The position numbers and the translations under genes were made by a program. The notes below the pieces were generated by a model that had not been told where the DNA came from, did no database searches, and saw only the letters and a list, made by a program, of their open reading frames with translations. Below are positions 10,186-22,435 of a stretch of 64,000 bases of DNA, piece by piece (the first letter of the stretch is position 1; the number at the start of each line of letters is the position of its first letter). Source of the DNA: Spirogloea muscicola. Lineage: Eukaryota; Streptophyta; Zygnematophyceae; Spirogloeales; Spirogloeaceae. The DNA is taken from assembly GCA_009602725.1 (NCBI GenBank), contig WELB01000027.1:207324-271323 (forward strand), given 5' to 3'.

Positions 10186-13100
10186 GCGGCGGCGGCTACT
10201 CGCCGTTTGCAACGCCCGACCAGCTGCAGCTGGAGCTGCAGCAGCTCGCGACGACTGGCGGCGCCGTCTCTTCCTCGTCCTCCGCCAGCTACCTCGCCTC
10301 TGCCGTCCCCCCGCAGCCGTCGGCGTCTCAGCCGCCACCGGACGTCCTCGCTCAGCTGCAGAGCATGCAGGCCACGCCGCACAAGCCGCTGCTGCCGCCG
10401 CAGCAGCCGCAGTCGCAGCGCTACCAGCCGCAGCCGCAGCCGCCATTGTACCTCGGCGGACACCCGTCGCAGTATGACACTGCGGCGGCTGCAGCAGCGG
10501 CATTGCAGCAGCAGCACCAGCAGTTCCTGCACCAGCAGGCGGCGGTGTACCAGCTGCCGCCGGCTTCGTCGCCGCCACGGCTGCCCCCCGTGCGCACCGG
10601 CAAGGCGCCATCGCCGCCGCCGCAGCAGCAGCTGCAGCAGCAGCGGTCTCTGCCCCGGCAGCAGCCGAAGCGGTCGCCGTACACGTCGCCGTCGCAGTCG
10701 CCCCCCATCTCGCCGCAGGTGCAGGCCATGCAGCGGCTCGCCATCAATGGGGGCGACCTGCCGGCTGCGCCGCAGCACTATGGCCTCGTGGCCAGCGCCA
10801 GCAACGGCGGCAGGGCTGCCGGCAGCTACAGCCCGAACTCGCAACCAAAGCAGCAAGCGCCAGGGAGGGGCGGCAGCGACGGCGAGCCGGCACTGAAGAT
10901 ACCGCCGCTGCCGGACCTGGAGGGCCTGCCCGGCGCCGCCGCTGGCGGCGGCGCCGCCGGCGGTGGCGCGCTGGACGGCGGCGGCCCTGTGCGGCCCGTC
11001 AGCTCGCAGCTGGAGCAGCTGCTCATCAACTGCGCGGAAGCCATCGACCGCGCCGACCTCACCGCCGCGCACAGCATCATGCAGGCGCTCAACTCCATGG
11101 TCTCCCCGCACGGCACCGCCTCCCAGCGCATGGCCTACTACTTCCTTGAGGGCCTCGCCGCGCGCATCGTCGGCACCGGTGCCGCCATCTATCAGGTGCC
11201 TGCGCGTCGCCACAGATGCCGCTGCCTCTGCGCTGCCACTGCAAGTCCTTCTCACCATTGATGGCTGGCTCAGCTTCCCGCCATAGAGGTGTCAGGTAGA
11301 ACATGCTACTTGCTCCGTTGGCTTGTGAGCGTGTCATATACTGACAGTCCACGTGCTGTGAATGTCCAGCCCGCGAAGCACATTCAGCTGATGCTGACTC
11401 TCTGCCCTTGCCCGCCACTTGCAGGCTCTGCAGAGCAACGCCGGCCAGGAGCCAGGGCCAGCGAGCAAGGACATGCTGCAGGCGCTGCTGGCCTTCTTGG
11501 AGGCCTGTCCGTATGCCAACTTTGGCCACGTGGCTGCCAACGGCGCGATCCTGGAGGTGTTCGAGAATGAGCCGCGAGTGCACATTGTCGACTTTGGCAT
11601 CACGCATGGCACGCAGTGGCCGACGCTCATCGAGGCGCTCGCCATGCGGCCGGGCGGGCCGCCCAACCTGCGCATCACAGGCATTGATGCGCCCCTCACT
11701 GGTCTAAAGCCCTCCAGCCTCCAGGTGCGCCCCGGTCGTGCATGCCCCTGCACCTCTGATGCTAAGTCAGTGATATCACTACCCATTCTGTAATGATAAT
11801 CTGGAAAATGAGACGAGAAGGTTGTAAGTCACACAAGGCAATATATAAGCTGGGCGCTCCGTTGACGTTGTTGTTAGCCATCAGCTAACGCCCCAATTGC
11901 TCTGGATCTGCACTCGTATTTTGCGCTCTGCAGGAGACAGGCCGGCGGCTGACGAGCTTCGCAAAGCTGATGGGCGTGCCATTTGAGTTCTGCCCGATCA
12001 CCGAGCACCTTGACAGCCTGCAATTGTCGCAGTTCGAGCTGCGCAAAAGCGAGGTGCTGGCCGTGAACTGCATGCTGCGCCTGCACCAGCTGAATCCGGG
12101 GGAGACGTCCAGCCACAGCAGCCCGCGCAACAATGTGCTGAAGCTTATCCGCGCCATGGAGCCACGCATCGTGACCCTCGTTGAGCAGGTGCTTGCCCGT
12201 CCTCTATCTACATTGGCAACTTTAGATGGTTTTGACGTTGCCAAGGTGCGGCTCATATCATACAAAGTGCATACAAGCTGGTATGGTGGCTTTCTACTAC
12301 TTAGATCCTACACCTGAAGCCCAAGTTATCATCCTAAAATACTAGAATTGTGAGCCCTTATTCTAGGTACTTCCTTGAATCCTGCAGCATGCATTCGACA
12401 AGTTCATGTGTTGGTGTCTTTGTCAGTTGTTGCATTAGTGGAGCTTGTCAGGGCTGCCTTTGAGGTCAGCAGAGGCGAGTGAAGGAAATCTGGCGATGTG
12501 ACGTCGAGGCATGGGCTGCCTCTGAGCACCTCCCTCTGTCCACAATATTAAGGACTCAGTTACTGAATATTTGGATGCAATGCTCGCTTCTGCTGAACCG
12601 TTGCTATGGCTTGTTCCTGTGCCACGTGTGGCACGCAGCACTCAGATGACAACCTGCCATATTTCACCTCGAGATTCCGCGAGGCACTGCACTACTTCTC
12701 AGCGCTCTTCGACAGCCTGGACGTATCGCTGCCATGGCACAGCACCGAGCGGGTGCTCATTGAGGAGCGCGTCCTCGGCCGCAAAATCGTTAACATTGTC
12801 GCGTGCGAGGGTGCTGAGCGCATCGAGCGCCACGAGCGTCACCAGAAGTGGCAGGTGTGTTTCACTGAGCACTTTGAACATCTCTGCCTGTCACTCTGCT
12901 GTGCAGTGGCTGTGTGGAGTTACCAGGCAATCCAACTTGCTCTGCGTCTCGTTTTGACTGATCTATTGGTTGAAGGATTTCACTCTGGTGTGAGCCTCTC
13001 CGTCAGCTGGACATCAGCCATCAGTCGTGGGAAGCATCCCTGTTAAGCGGCACGCTCTCAGTTCATTGACATTACCCCTGTGTTTGGCAGTACCGCATGC

Positions 13101-13318
13101 GGCGGGCAGGCTTTGAGCTGCAAGCTTTGAGCGCAGACGTGATCGACAACATGCAATCGCTGCTCAAGCGCTACAGAGAGGGCTACGGCCTCATGGATGA
13201 CCAGAAACTCATCATGCTGACGTGGCGGGGCCAGCGCCTGCTCGCGGCGTCTACCTGGCGACCAGCGCAGCCGGCGCAGGTCGCGGCCATTGCGCAGGTG
13301 GCTCGCGAGGGCGGCTGA
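10140..13318 (+). CDS. GRAS-family transcriptional regulator
   Basis: Exons about 10140-11195, 11425-11724, 11934-12188, 12639-12854 and 13091-13318, all phase 0. The N-terminal 280 or so residues are low-complexity (poly-Gly, then Gln/Pro/Ala-rich). The GRAS domain follows in order: LHR1 with LEQLLINCAEAIDRADLTAA, the VHIID motif as VHIVDFGITHGTQWPTLIEA, LRITGID, LHR2 from ETGRRL, a VTLVEQ segment, PFYRE-type sequence ending in IVNIVACEGAERIERHERH, and a SAW end with W..Q near LLAASTW. No in-frame ATG precedes the poly-Gly run, so the start is unresolved: an upstream exon, or the internal Met at about 10364. GRAS proteins act in plant nuclei in development and hormone signalling; the subfamily is not assigned. 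Upstream DNA contains retroelement rubble and a telomere-like repeat. Confidence 0.92.
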
Positions 13319-14079
13319 ATGGCCTGCCGCTAGAAGGCTTTGCCTTGTTTGCTGTGTTGATTAGATGGCGGTATATATCTTCCCACATCAGATTTCCTTC
13401 ATCTTGAAGCTCTTCTACCTTCTTTGACAATCATACACTTTTTCTCATACTGCCGTTCTCCCCCTTGCCTTCGCTGGAACAGTATCTGCCGACTTAGGCA
13501 GTTTGTGATACGGACGAGCACAGCCATCAACGACCAGATGCTTGGGCGTCAAACGAGCAATCGTGAATTCACAGAAGCAATGGCCAGGCGCAGCGAGCCC
13601 AGCTTTGTCTAAAAGTCTATGTTGTATCCGTCAGCGACTGCCAGGTTGTGAAAGCCATGGGGTCACCTGTAGCTTGAGGGAACCAGAGGAAGTACTGAAG
13701 CCCAGCTTGACCCGTTTCAGTCCTGTCATGTTTAGCTGCACATAGCTTGTGAAGGACAGCCGTGGTGCACTCTGACTGCAGGCATCACGAGGAATTGCTT
13801 GCAACCTCCAAAATGACTCACGGCACAGTGGAGGAGTCAAAGAGTCCGGTTGGAGGGTGGAAATCCAAGTTTTGCAGGAGCTGAAGCTATAACGGCCCCC
13901 AGGCCACCCGCGGCATCTAGTATTGTCCGTTGCATAGAGATGGCCCGGAGATCGAGGAGCTCCGCAGCTCGGCCCTGTTACCAATTGGCTGATTCATGGC
14001 AGCAAGTGCCACCATGATCAGGGTGGTGAGCAATATCAAGGCTTTGGCAAACTCATGCCCCGAGTGGTGCCCAGATTGT
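13319..14079. other. GRAS 3' untranslated/intergenic stretch
   Basis: No coding exon recognised on either strand. The first part is probably the 3' UTR of the GRAS gene. Confidence 0.4.
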
Positions 14080-15030
14080 GAAGCAGAACCGTGGGTACTG
14101 CTTCAGGCGTGGAGGCGCTGCTCAGCTCAGAGCAAGAGAGTCTCAAAAGCGTGCATCTTTGCAGAGTGAAACATGTCTGCATAAGTTACGACATGGAAGG
14201 TCCGCGCAGGCACGGCCTGCGGCATGGGCCCTGCCGGTGGAGCGACGGTTTGGGATGCATTTCTCAAGTGGGGCTGGCCTCTAGTGTCCATTCCTTTTGG
14301 GCTGGCTTCTCCCAGCCACCAGTCAATTCGGCCGCGCTTATCTCTAGTGGGCAGCCCGCGAAGTTTGGGCTGGTCAGAAGTGGGCTGGCTGACCACTTGA
14401 GGTGGACACTCATCAGTAGCTGCCTGTCTCTTCCGCGTCATTTCCAAGCACCGTGCCCGAGCAAGCTGACAAGCGGCCACCGGCGAGGGGGGCTCGGCAC
14501 GTTTCAGGCGAGCGGTGCCTGTGAATGGCCAGTCCGCACGAGCTGGCGTGTCGGACAAGGCAAGGCAGGGCGGGTGGAAGACGAGCTTCGCTGTCATGAC
14601 CGAGGGGCCAGCGGCAGCCCAGTGAGACCGGCTGCTTCGCACGCTCTCCGGGGGGCGACAAGGCGACAAGGGCGGGGGGCAGCTGCTGGTGCGCCACCTT
14701 CATTTGGATGGAGGTGGGAAGGAAGAAACTGCGCTCCCATAGGAGGTAGGGGCTGGGAAAGAAGAAAGTGCTCGCCCATTCAGGATAGGGGTTGGAAAAG
14801 CCAGCCCAAAAAAGAATGAACAAAGTACGAGAAGGGGGCTGGGAAAGCCCTCCCCCCCTTCCGAAGACCTTACTTTCACAGCCATCGCCGTTGGCCTCCT
14901 GTTCATTTGAGAAGAAGACGCGGCCAGATTGACTGGTGGCTGTGAGAGGCGAGCCCAAAGGAATGGACAAGGTCCGAAGGAGCCGGATGGTGCAGAAAGC
15001 AAGGTGCTGAGTGCTAAGACGGCAGCAAGG
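14080..15030. mobile_element. Cluster of retroelement tail fragments in both orientations
   Basis: A plus-oriented tail occurs at about 14270-14340 (GGGCTGGCTTCTCCCAGCC). Minus-oriented tails occur at about 14730-14830 (GGGGTTGGAAAAGCCAGCCC) and 14920-15005. They are separated by degenerate sequence. No intact frame survives. Confidence 0.6.
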
Positions 15031-15279
15031 GGACTCTCAGTAACCTCTAGTCAGGGGATGCAAATCAGAATAGCTAGCAGCTACGCGCACCGCGCGCCTT
15101 CTCGCTGTAGTAGACGAGCTTTCATTAAGCAGGAGGCGGCCAGCCCCAGAAAGCGGACTCTCAGTAACCTCTAGTCAGGAGATGCAAATCAGAACAGCTA
15201 GCAGCTACGCGCACCCCGCGCCTTCTCGCTGTAGATGACGAGCTTTCATTTTACAGGAGGCGGCCAGCCCCAGAAAGTG
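15031..15279 (-). repeat. Tandem duplication (about 124 bp x 2) of a retroelement end
   Basis: Units at 15031-15154 and 15155-15279 differ at only a few positions. Each begins with CTCTCAGTAACCTCTAGTCA, the reverse complement of the element's LLTRGY-stop codons. Each then contains a GCGCACCGCGCGCC-like block and ends in CGGCCAGCCCCAGAAAG. Confidence 0.8.
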
Positions 15280-15382
15280 GGAGCTCGTTTTCGAAGGACG
15301 GGAGGGGGGGGGGGGTTCCTGGCAACGGGGGGCTGCGCACCTGGGGGGGAGGTGACGCCAGCGGCGGGTGGCGGCGGGGCGC

Positions 15383-15728
15383 NNNNNNNNNNNNNNNNNN
15401 NNNNNNNNNNNNNNNNNNNNNNNNNNNNNNNNNNNNNNNNNNNNNNNNNNNNNNNNNNNNNNNNNNNNNNNNNNNNNNNNNNNNNNNNNNNNNNNNNNNN
15501 NNNNNNNNNNNNNNNNNNNNNNNNNNNNNNNNNNNNNNNNNNNNNNNNNNNNNNNNNNNNNNNNNNNNNNNNNNNNNNNNNNNNNNNNNNNNNNNNNNNN
15601 NNNNNNNNNNNNNNNNNNNNNNNNNNNNNNNNNNNNNNNNNNNNNNNNNNNNNNNNNNNNNNNNNNNNNNNNNNNNNNNNNNNNNNNNNNNNNNNNNNNN
15701 NNNNNNNNNNNNNNNNNNNNNNNNNNNN
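15383..15728. other. Assembly gap (346 Ns)
   Basis: A run of N flanked by G-rich sequence on the left and GC-rich sequence on the right. Open frames crossing it are not genes. Confidence 0.98.
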
Positions 15729-16138
15729 GAGGAGCCCCGCGCCGCGGCGGCGAGGCCGAGGAGCCGAGCTTCCGCCGCGCCTTGGCCCTCCCGCCGCTGG
15801 TCAGCTTCCCCGGGCCCTGGCCCGGTCCCTCCGCCTCCGAGGCTGGCGGCCGCTCCGCCGCCTGCCTCGGAAATGGCCTTGCCACTGCCGTCACCGTCTG
15901 TTGGGCGGCCTCGGCCCCTGCCGCGTCCACTGGCGCCATCGGTGGCCAACAATCTCGTGCCGCATCGCCTGTCCTGCGAGCCCCTACGTGCCGTGTCATG
16001 GATGCCATGCCCGGATGGCTTCCTGAGACCAACGACCGTTCGGGAACACCAGTTAGACCCCGGCTCCCGCTCCTTGGCCTCCGCTGCTGACTGGCCAGCT
16101 CTGTGTGCCTCCCCGCTGCGACTATATCTCAGGTTACA

Positions 16139-19100
16139 ATGAGCGGCAGCCGTCTGGACGGCCCTGCGGCTGAGGCGCTTCCCGGCCATGCCGCCGAGGG
16201 TGTTGTCGGGCTGGACAGCGCCAACGGTACCAACGACGCGGACTACGAGCTTGAGAGGGACAGCTCGGCCAGGCTTTCGTTCTCTCCGGGAGGCCCTGTG
16301 CAGATGCCCATCAGCCCCATGCCATCATCCTGTGAGAACCTTCTCCCTTGGACTCCTTCGGCGCTTGCTTCTTGCGGTCTCGCATTCTGTGTGGCATCCT
16401 CCTGCTCTACACCAAGCAGAGCAGTACTGATGCATATTTTCCAATTACAAGTGCTCATCATTTACATTTGCCATTGCCAAAGTGCATTGTGCATCTTGTC
16501 TGTGTTCTTGAGGACGTTCTATGCCTTGTGAGATCGTGCATGTATCTTCCTATGCCATCATGTCCACATTTTACTGCATTATTGTAGTATTTAGAGGAGC
16601 GTGCAGCTCACGTGGGCACACTGTTGCACCTTCGTATGTGCAGTAGGGGAGGATGACAATGACGGCAGGGGTTTCAAAGATCATGCAAACGGTCATGCAA
16701 ATGGCCACGCGAATGGTTACGCAAATGGTCATGCTGATTCGTATGCTATCACCTTGGACGACCCCAATGCTGGTTCCTTGAACCGACGGGACAGGCCTTT
16801 GCCTATTGCTGTCAAGGTATGCAGTCACAGCTGCACTCTATCATCTGTTGGTTCAGCCGTCACTCAGCTGTGTTTGATTGCAGCAACTTGCACTGTTGCT
16901 AGGATGAGCTTATATGTTTCCATATCAAGTTGCTCAGCTTGTGATGCTGCTCATTGCTGTATATGTCTTAATTGGACAGTTTGAAGATGTCAAGTACACG
17001 GTGACAGTGCAAGCTCCACCAAAGTGGTGGAATATAGCAGCGCAGCTGCAGAAGAGCAAAAAGGGTGGCGTACAGAAGGAAATTTTGCACGGGTTGACAG
17101 GCAGCGTCCTGCCTGGGGAGGTTCTTGCAATGATGGGGTATGAGCTTTGGTGCTGCTAGCTTCACATGCAGACGTGTTGCATGTGGAGTCTGTATCAAAT
17201 GTAGGTGGGCTGCAGCGCCAGTGATATTGCGGTTTTCACAGTGGCCTGCGATTGTCAAAGACAGGTCTTGAAGTTGTTGTATACATCTCCACTTCAGCAA
17301 CTTCATTGCTGCAGAGTCATTGTTGTTGATTGTCTGTCCTAAGCCAGGTTGGGGTCATCTGTTCCGTGACAGGCCATCTGGTTCGGGCAAGACAACCTTC
17401 CTCAATGTCCTGGGTGGTCGTTTTGGAGCTGGCAAAACCTCAGGAGTAGTCTCCTATAATGATGCACCTTATAGCAAGTCTCTGAAAAGAAGGTGAGCTC
17501 ATATGCACTTCACAGTGACTTCGGCATTGTCTTATCCCTGTCCTCGCCATCTCTGAAATCACTTGTCAAAGTTACCAGCTTGTTCCCGTTTGCAGTCATG
17601 GTGATTGCTCTGGCAAACAGAAGAAACAGGAAACAGCAGAAAGTGCCTGAGCTTTGCATTGCTTCAAAATGTTCTGTGCAGGCTTGGCTTTGTGACCCAG
17701 GATGACATTCTCTTTCCACACTTGACAGTGCGGGAGACTTTGATGTATGCTGCTTTGCTCCGCCTTCCGAAGAAGTTGACCCGATCCCAGAAGATCCAGC
17801 GTGCAGATGACATCATCAATGAGCTAGGACTGGAAAGGTGCACCTGCCTTTTTGGCACCTTGGCACCTGCTGCATTTTGCAAAATGTCTGATGTCTGATG
17901 TCTGATGTCTGATGTCTGATGTCTGATGATGGTTCTGGAAGGATAGATTCTGGAGGCCTCTATGATGTCGATTCATATTCTGCGAATTGGTGGCATATAA
18001 AATCAGGGACTTCATGGACATTGTGGACTGTTCTGAGCTTTGTGACCCTACCTGCTGTGAGCAGGTGTCGCAACACCATCATCGGCGGTCAATTCATGAG
18101 AGGTATCTCCGGAGGAGAGCGTAAGCGAGTAAGCATTGGGCATGAGATTCTGATCGACCCTTCTTTGATCATGCTGGATGAGCCAACATCCGGACTGGAC
18201 TCCACAACCGCCTTGAGGATCATGCATACTCTACAGAACCTTGCACAGGTGAGTTCCATGCTAAGCTTATGCTCCTATGTCTCCCTTGAGTTGCCTGCCC
18301 TCAGCAGTACATTAGTGAAGACTCTCTTAGGTATTGTTACCATTCAGTTTCTGCTTCTACCTATATCACTAGTAGGAGAATTGTTCTGCAGCAATTGGGG
18401 AGACAATGGCATGGTAAAGCTTCTTACATGCTTGACAATTGGCCTCTGCAGCACGGGCGCACAGTGATCACAACAATTCACCAGCCTTCAAGTCGGGTTT
18501 TCCACATGTTTGACAAGCTCATCCTACTGAGCGAAGGCAATGCCATCTACTTTGGGAAGGGCAAGCAAGCCATGAACTACTTCGCTGGCCTTGGCTTTTC
18601 GCCCATGTTTGCCACCAATCCAGCCGATTTCATTCTGGACCTAGCTACTGGTACTACGCAGGACATAACTGTGCCTGAGAGTCTTATGGGAAAGATGAAA
18701 GAAACGACCGTGCCCCTTGCTGACCAGCAGAAAGAAGTTCGGGAGGTATGTGCATCGTGCTTCAGCCCTGCAATGTCGTTAGTTGCTTATCTAGTTCGCT
18801 TCAGAGATGGCTTTTCAATCTTTTCTGCGTTTGACTTATTTCAAGTACGTATTTCGCAGTGAAAATCTGAATAAATTGTTTGGTTGCTGTGCAGTATCTG
18901 GCAACAGCGTTCCTTGAGAAATTGCTACCAGGGGAGAAATCACTTGTTCACAACATGCCCATCGTTAGTGAAGGAGCTCGCAGTGCTATTCGTGAGAAGA
19001 GGGAGTGGAGCTCAACTTGGGTAGAGCAGTACAGAGTGCTTGTGGAGAGAGGCTTCAAGGTATACAAGCTTTCTGCCTGCCAATGTGTTGCAATCTTTGG

Positions 19101-20689
19101 TGCAGGACAAGGAGGAGTTGTTGGAATACAGAGTACTGTGATTGTATGGTCCTCAGTCCTCTTCTTGCTGACTGTTGCTGCAAATGTTTCGGCAGGAGCG
19201 CCGCCACGAGTACCTCAGTTTCTTGAGGATCTTCCAAGTCCTTGCCATATCATTGATTTGTGGAAGTCTGTGGTACAACTCTAACCACAGTAACAGTCAA
19301 AAGCTACAGGAGCAGGTGAGCTGCCATCTGTCAACTTGAGCTTATTACATAAACTATGAGGAAGCATGGGATGTGCAATCTCTTGCTGCTGCAGTGCTAT
19401 GAAAATTCAAAGATGTTGTGGTCAGCTGACAGCTTCTTGACCCATGTACAGGTTGGTGTGCTCTTCTTCACGTCCATCTTCTGGGGCTTCTTCCCTCTCT
19501 TCACGGCCATCTTCACCTTCCCTCAGGTACAAGCAGCAATCCTTGTATGCTCACAGCATGGTCCATCTTATCTGCAGATTCAAGCGCAGCCTCGTGGCAT
19601 ATGCATGTTGCTATTGGAACACACCCCCCCCCCGGCGGGGAAAACAATATGGGTGCATGCTTGTTGCAGAAATTGCTAAGCCTCTTTAAGGGCAAGTATA
19701 AGAACGATCATGATAAACTAAGGGTTGTCATTATCCTCTCTTTACAGGAAAGATCAATGCTTATGAAGGAGCGTGCTTCAGACATGTACAGACTGAGTGC
19801 GTACTATGTCAGTCGGACAAGCGCTGATGTACCTATGGAACTCATTTTACCATTGATTTTCATCTGCATCGTCTACTGGATGGCGAATCTCAAAGCAGAT
19901 GCTGGCCTCTTCTTCTTGACTGTTCTTGCAGTCTTTGTGGATGTCTCTGTTGCTCAGGTGAGGCCAGATTTTATGCAAGAGTCATGTGACCAGATTGGGT
20001 GGCACCACTGCATGAAGTATTGTGTGAGGACCATACTCTATGAATCAGGAATAACCATGCACCTCTTCACCTATGTGATGCAGGCAATGGGTTGGTTCAT
20101 TGGAGCAGCAGTCATGCAAGTAAAACGAGCAACCACTTACGCCTCTGTCATCCTTCTCACTTTCATGCTTGCTGGTGGATACTATCTTCAGGTATGCTGC
20201 AATTGATTGCCTTAGTGTCAAAAGTAGTATAATTTGTGTCCTGAAGAGAAACAGTTGTTACTTTTATTTTGATAGTCATTGTCGGGCATAGTAGGAAATG
20301 CTCAGAAAGATAGAAATTACTCATAGAAGAGCTGGTCGATTCTCATTCCACTGCACATCAATCATTTCTTAATCAAATGCAGCTGATATGACTACTTCCT
20401 CTGTCTTGTTGTGCAGCACATACCCCCTTGGATTGAGTGGATCAAGTATCTCAGCTTCAATTACTATGTCTATAGGTTGATGCTGAAAGTGCAGTACAAC
20501 CCCTCTGACACCTACTTCTGTGGTCCCACGAACAATGTCCAAAGCATGACCTGTTCACTCAGTGGCGCTCCAGCTCTTCGAAAGGTCTCATTAAACGGCG
20601 GGGGTACTGAGGCCTGGGCGCTCTGCCTCATGTGGGTGGGTTACAACCTCCTGGCATACATTGCGCTGAGGCGGATGAAGTTGAAGTAG
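16139..20689 (+). CDS. ABC transporter G family half-size transporter (WBC type)
   Basis: Thirteen exons: 16139-16331, 16644-16816, 16980-17137, 17373-17492, 17682-17837, 18065-18248, 18452-18745, 18895-19059, 19196-19315, 19452-19526, 19748-19957, 20084-20191, 20417-20689; about 742 residues. The nucleotide-binding domain precedes the membrane domain, as in ABCG proteins. It has Walker [10 protein letters not shown] split by an intron, a Q-loop in GFVTQDD, signature [12 protein letters not shown], Walker [13 protein letters not shown] and H-loop [11 protein letters not shown]. The membrane domain has about six helices ([49 protein letters not shown] and others) and the external [13 protein letters not shown] segment. 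The N-terminus carries a HANG-type tandem peptide (exon 2). Substrate unknown; the layout resembles plant ABCG21/22/25 exporters. Confidence 0.93.
16679..16740 (+). repeat. Coding minisatellite in ABCG exon 2
   Basis: Four to five 12-bp units of the type CATGCAAACGGT encode [18 protein letters not shown] in the cytosolic N-terminus of the transporter, ahead of the ATPase domain. Confidence 0.8.
17885..17927 (+). repeat. Intronic TGTCTGA tandem repeat
   Basis: About six perfect 7-bp units of TGTCTGA lie in the ABCG intron between exons ending at 17837 and starting at 18065. Confidence 0.85.
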
Positions 20690-21394
20690 AAGCAGATCAA
20701 GTGCTTCAACGAGCCGTGCTCAACTGCTTGAGATTTGGCTGCTCTATTCCAGTACCCTTCTGGCATGTACTGCTCAAGGTGGACATACGTGAGCCCATCA
20801 GATACTTCATGGCAATCGTCCTGGGCCGCTGGCTGCAATGTATGTTAACTTTCATTTGAGGGGAAGCTCAGAGTCCAGCAGTGCAGTATTTGTAGCCATG
20901 GCCTGTGAGATGTCACATAATAGAGGCTGTACTAAGAGGTGGTGACTCCCAAGCAGTCAACTCATGTCTGGAGAGTAAGATTGCAAGGGGGTTGTGAGCT
21001 CATCCTGTTCTATTCTTAGCTCCTTCAATGGGACTGATTTCCCCAATATTTGGGGAGGTATGCCACATCCTCGCTACAAACTTGTAGTCACAAGCTGGAG
21101 AATGGATGACTATTCATGCTCTTCACTACCACCTCCACAAACTAGGAAGAGCTTTCAAACGTCCTTTTGGCACTTCCTGCAGAAAGTTGGTGCTCAGTGT
21201 GCAAGATTTGTAGCAAAGCCCAGAGAACTATCAGCCTCTACGGCGTACATGTCATTCATTATGTGTTTGAGGTGGTGTAACTTGAGCAACCTTCTGTACA
21301 TCTGGCGTTATTGTCTGGTTCATCAGTGCTAATCAAGCCAGTGGAATTGCATACTATGCATGAAACATATCCTTTCCCTTCCTGAGTTGGCCTC
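20690..21394. other. ABCG 3' untranslated/intergenic stretch
   Basis: No exon recognised. It probably includes the transporter's 3' UTR. Confidence 0.4.
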
Positions 21395-22060
21395 TAACAA
21401 CCATTATCACGCCCCGCCCGCCCGTGCACAGAATGTGGCAACAGAGAGCGTAGCCTAGCAAGGGGCGTACAGGTAGTAGTGCGCAGGCAGGCTGTAAGGG
21501 GGGACCCACGAGTGAGCAGACGAGCACAGCCACAAAAGCCAGTCGCCCCAAGTGTGCTCTGTGAAAGAAGAAACGACGCTTTCAAGGAGAGGGCAGTGGC
21601 TGTGATAGGGCAGCCCAGGAAAAGGAATGACAGAGTTCGAAGGGGCCATGGAAAGCTCTGAAGCAGAAATTGAATCGAGTAGCTGCGGAGCACTTGGTAA
21701 CCCCTGTAGAGCAGCCGTAGGTCGGAGAATATAGTCTCGGGGTGAAAGGGTCAAGCCAAGCCAATGCACAGCTTTTGCAAGAATCAGAGTGCGAATGGGA
21801 CCGCACTAAGCAAAAAGAAGAAGAAAGTGCTCGCCAATTGGGGATAGGGGCTGGAAAAGCCAGCCCAGAAAAGATTGAACAAAGTACGTGAAGGGGGCCA
21901 GGATCCTCAATGGGCGAGCTCTTTCTTCTCTTCCTAAGCGAAACGCCGAAGTGGGTGGCGCTGGGTCAGGTCGCCGCGCTGTCAGCAGCCGCCAGTGGGA
22001 CGGCGAGAGGGAGCCGCCTGCAGGCCGGGGCGGGAAGGCGCGGGGCAAGTGCAGGGGGCT
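21395..22060 (-). mobile_element. Minus-oriented retroelement tail fragments
   Basis: Contains GGCTGTGATAGGGCAGCCCA (about 21597) and a second tail with GGGGCTGGAAAAGCCAGCCC at about 21848. Reverse-complemented stop-region sequence (TTGGTAACCCCTGTAGAGCA) lies at about 21693. At least two nested 3' ends are present, none with a usable frame. Confidence 0.55.
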
Positions 22061-22337
22061 TATCGTTAGCGGCGCTATACAGCCCCCCTTGGATTCCTCC
22101 TAACCACCTCCATTAAAAGGAGGCGGGTCGCACGTACGGCACTCGGTGGCGCCGGAAGCCCACCCGGGGTGGTTCTCAAGGCTGCTCTGAGACGGGCCCC
22201 GTTAATGTTATTCGGTTACCGCTAACAGTCTCTGCCGGCGGTCAGCCAGCCCCTGCCCGATCAGCGCAGCTTTGCCCGTCCGCCCCGCGACCCGCGCCGC
22301 AGTCCGCGGCGCGCCCGCCGCCTCCGCCGCCGCCGCC

Positions 22338-22338
22338 N
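22338..22338. other. Single-N contig join in CCG repeat
   Basis: One N lies inside a CCG run about 100 bp upstream of the first recognisable ankyrin exon. Upstream exons of that gene may be missing or misjoined. Confidence 0.5.
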
Positions 22339-22435
22339 CAGGCTGCTCCCGCAGCGCTCGGCGGCGGCAGTCAGGCCTTGGCCTGCCGGCGGCTGACCTC
22401 GGGCGCGGCTCTGGCGTGGGCCCTCGCCTCGCCAG

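Noticed and set aside
10128-11258. A 376-codon minus-strand frame in GRAS exon 1
   Set aside because: It is a shadow of GC-rich coding DNA, Arg/Leu-rich with no family resemblance, while the plus strand encodes a GRAS domain.
15205-16189. Long open frames on both strands across the N run
   Set aside because: Their length comes from untranslatable N codons, and the real sequence on either side shows no protein family.
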